This document shows positions 7,489-7,529 of a stretch of DNA of 7,529 bases, piece by piece (within the stretch, counting starts at the first letter, position 1; the number at the start of each line of letters is the position of its first letter). The stretch is from Alphaproteobacteria bacterium (GTDB lineage Bacteria; Pseudomonadota; Alphaproteobacteria; Micavibrionales; Micavibrionaceae). Position numbers and translations under genes: made by a program. The stretch is from positions 1 through 7,529 of the forward strand of contig JAJFGT010000058.1 in the NCBI GenBank assembly GCA_021776015.1. The letters are read 5' to 3'. The notes below the pieces were generated by a model, which worked only from the letters and a program-made list of their open reading frames with translations, searched no databases and had not been told where the DNA came from.

Positions 7489-7527
7489 TTTCTACTGTTC
7501 TATGATTTTTTATAAAACAGATAGAAA
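7489..7527 (-). other. Long inverted repeat upstream of nnrD
   Basis: TTTCTA (7489-7494) pairs with TAGAAA (7522-7527), and CTGTTCTAT (7495-7503) pairs with ATAAAACAG (7512-7520) apart from one position that is a G-U pair in minus-strand RNA. A single bulged base (7521) separates the two stems and the loop is 8 bases. It lies 15 bp upstream of the nnrD ATG. No T-tract follows on either strand, so it does not look like an intrinsic terminator; a 5' leader structure or protein-binding site is possible. Confidence 0.4.
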
Positions 7528-7529
7528 AA

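Overview
This looks like a piece of a low-GC (about 40% by eye) Gram-negative chromosome, most likely alphaproteobacterial. The main clues are a thioredoxin-reductase-like ferredoxin-NADP reductase and an adrenodoxin-type [2Fe-2S] ferredoxin with the CGGAC(A/C)CATCHVYV signature common in that class. A host-associated lineage of the Holosporales/Rickettsiales kind would fit the low GC, but this is an inference and the window has no rRNA or other phylogenetic marker.

Layout. The left end (1-1367, plus strand) is the C-terminal 454 residues of a large calcium-binding RTX exoprotein: the tail of one upstream repeat module, 34 nonapeptide beta-roll units, and a C-terminal type I secretion domain. 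Everything to its right is on the minus strand. Read in the direction of transcription (right to left), the genes are nnrD (NAD(P)H-hydrate dehydratase, 7474-6722), ferredoxin-NADP reductase (6649-5612), two tandem paralogous multi-pass membrane proteins of unknown function (5526-4693 and 4641-3763), a [2Fe-2S] ferredoxin (3741-3424), a three-histidine-box fatty acid desaturase-like protein (3291-2308) and a SAM-dependent methyltransferase with an N-terminal Cys4 motif (2311-1385). The last two overlap by 4 bp (ATGA).

Transcription units. A good sigma70-like promoter (TTGCCT-17-TATGAT) sits just upstream of the first membrane paralog and probably drives paralog B, paralog A and ferredoxin. 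A second candidate (TTGATT-16-TACAAT) lies upstream of the desaturase-methyltransferase pair. Possible weak hairpin terminators follow nnrD and the reductase gene.

How the genes may work together. The reductase and ferredoxin form a plausible NADPH to ferredoxin electron chain. The adjacent desaturase belongs to a di-iron membrane enzyme family that needs such electrons, so the block could supply reducing power to a lipid or acyl-chain modification. The two membrane paralogs between reductase and ferredoxin are unexplained and are the most intriguing part of the window. NnrD is a metabolite-repair enzyme for damaged NAD(P)H; its place next to an NADPH-consuming reductase is suggestive only. 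No CRISPR array, tRNA, rRNA, insertion sequence or phage gene was seen.
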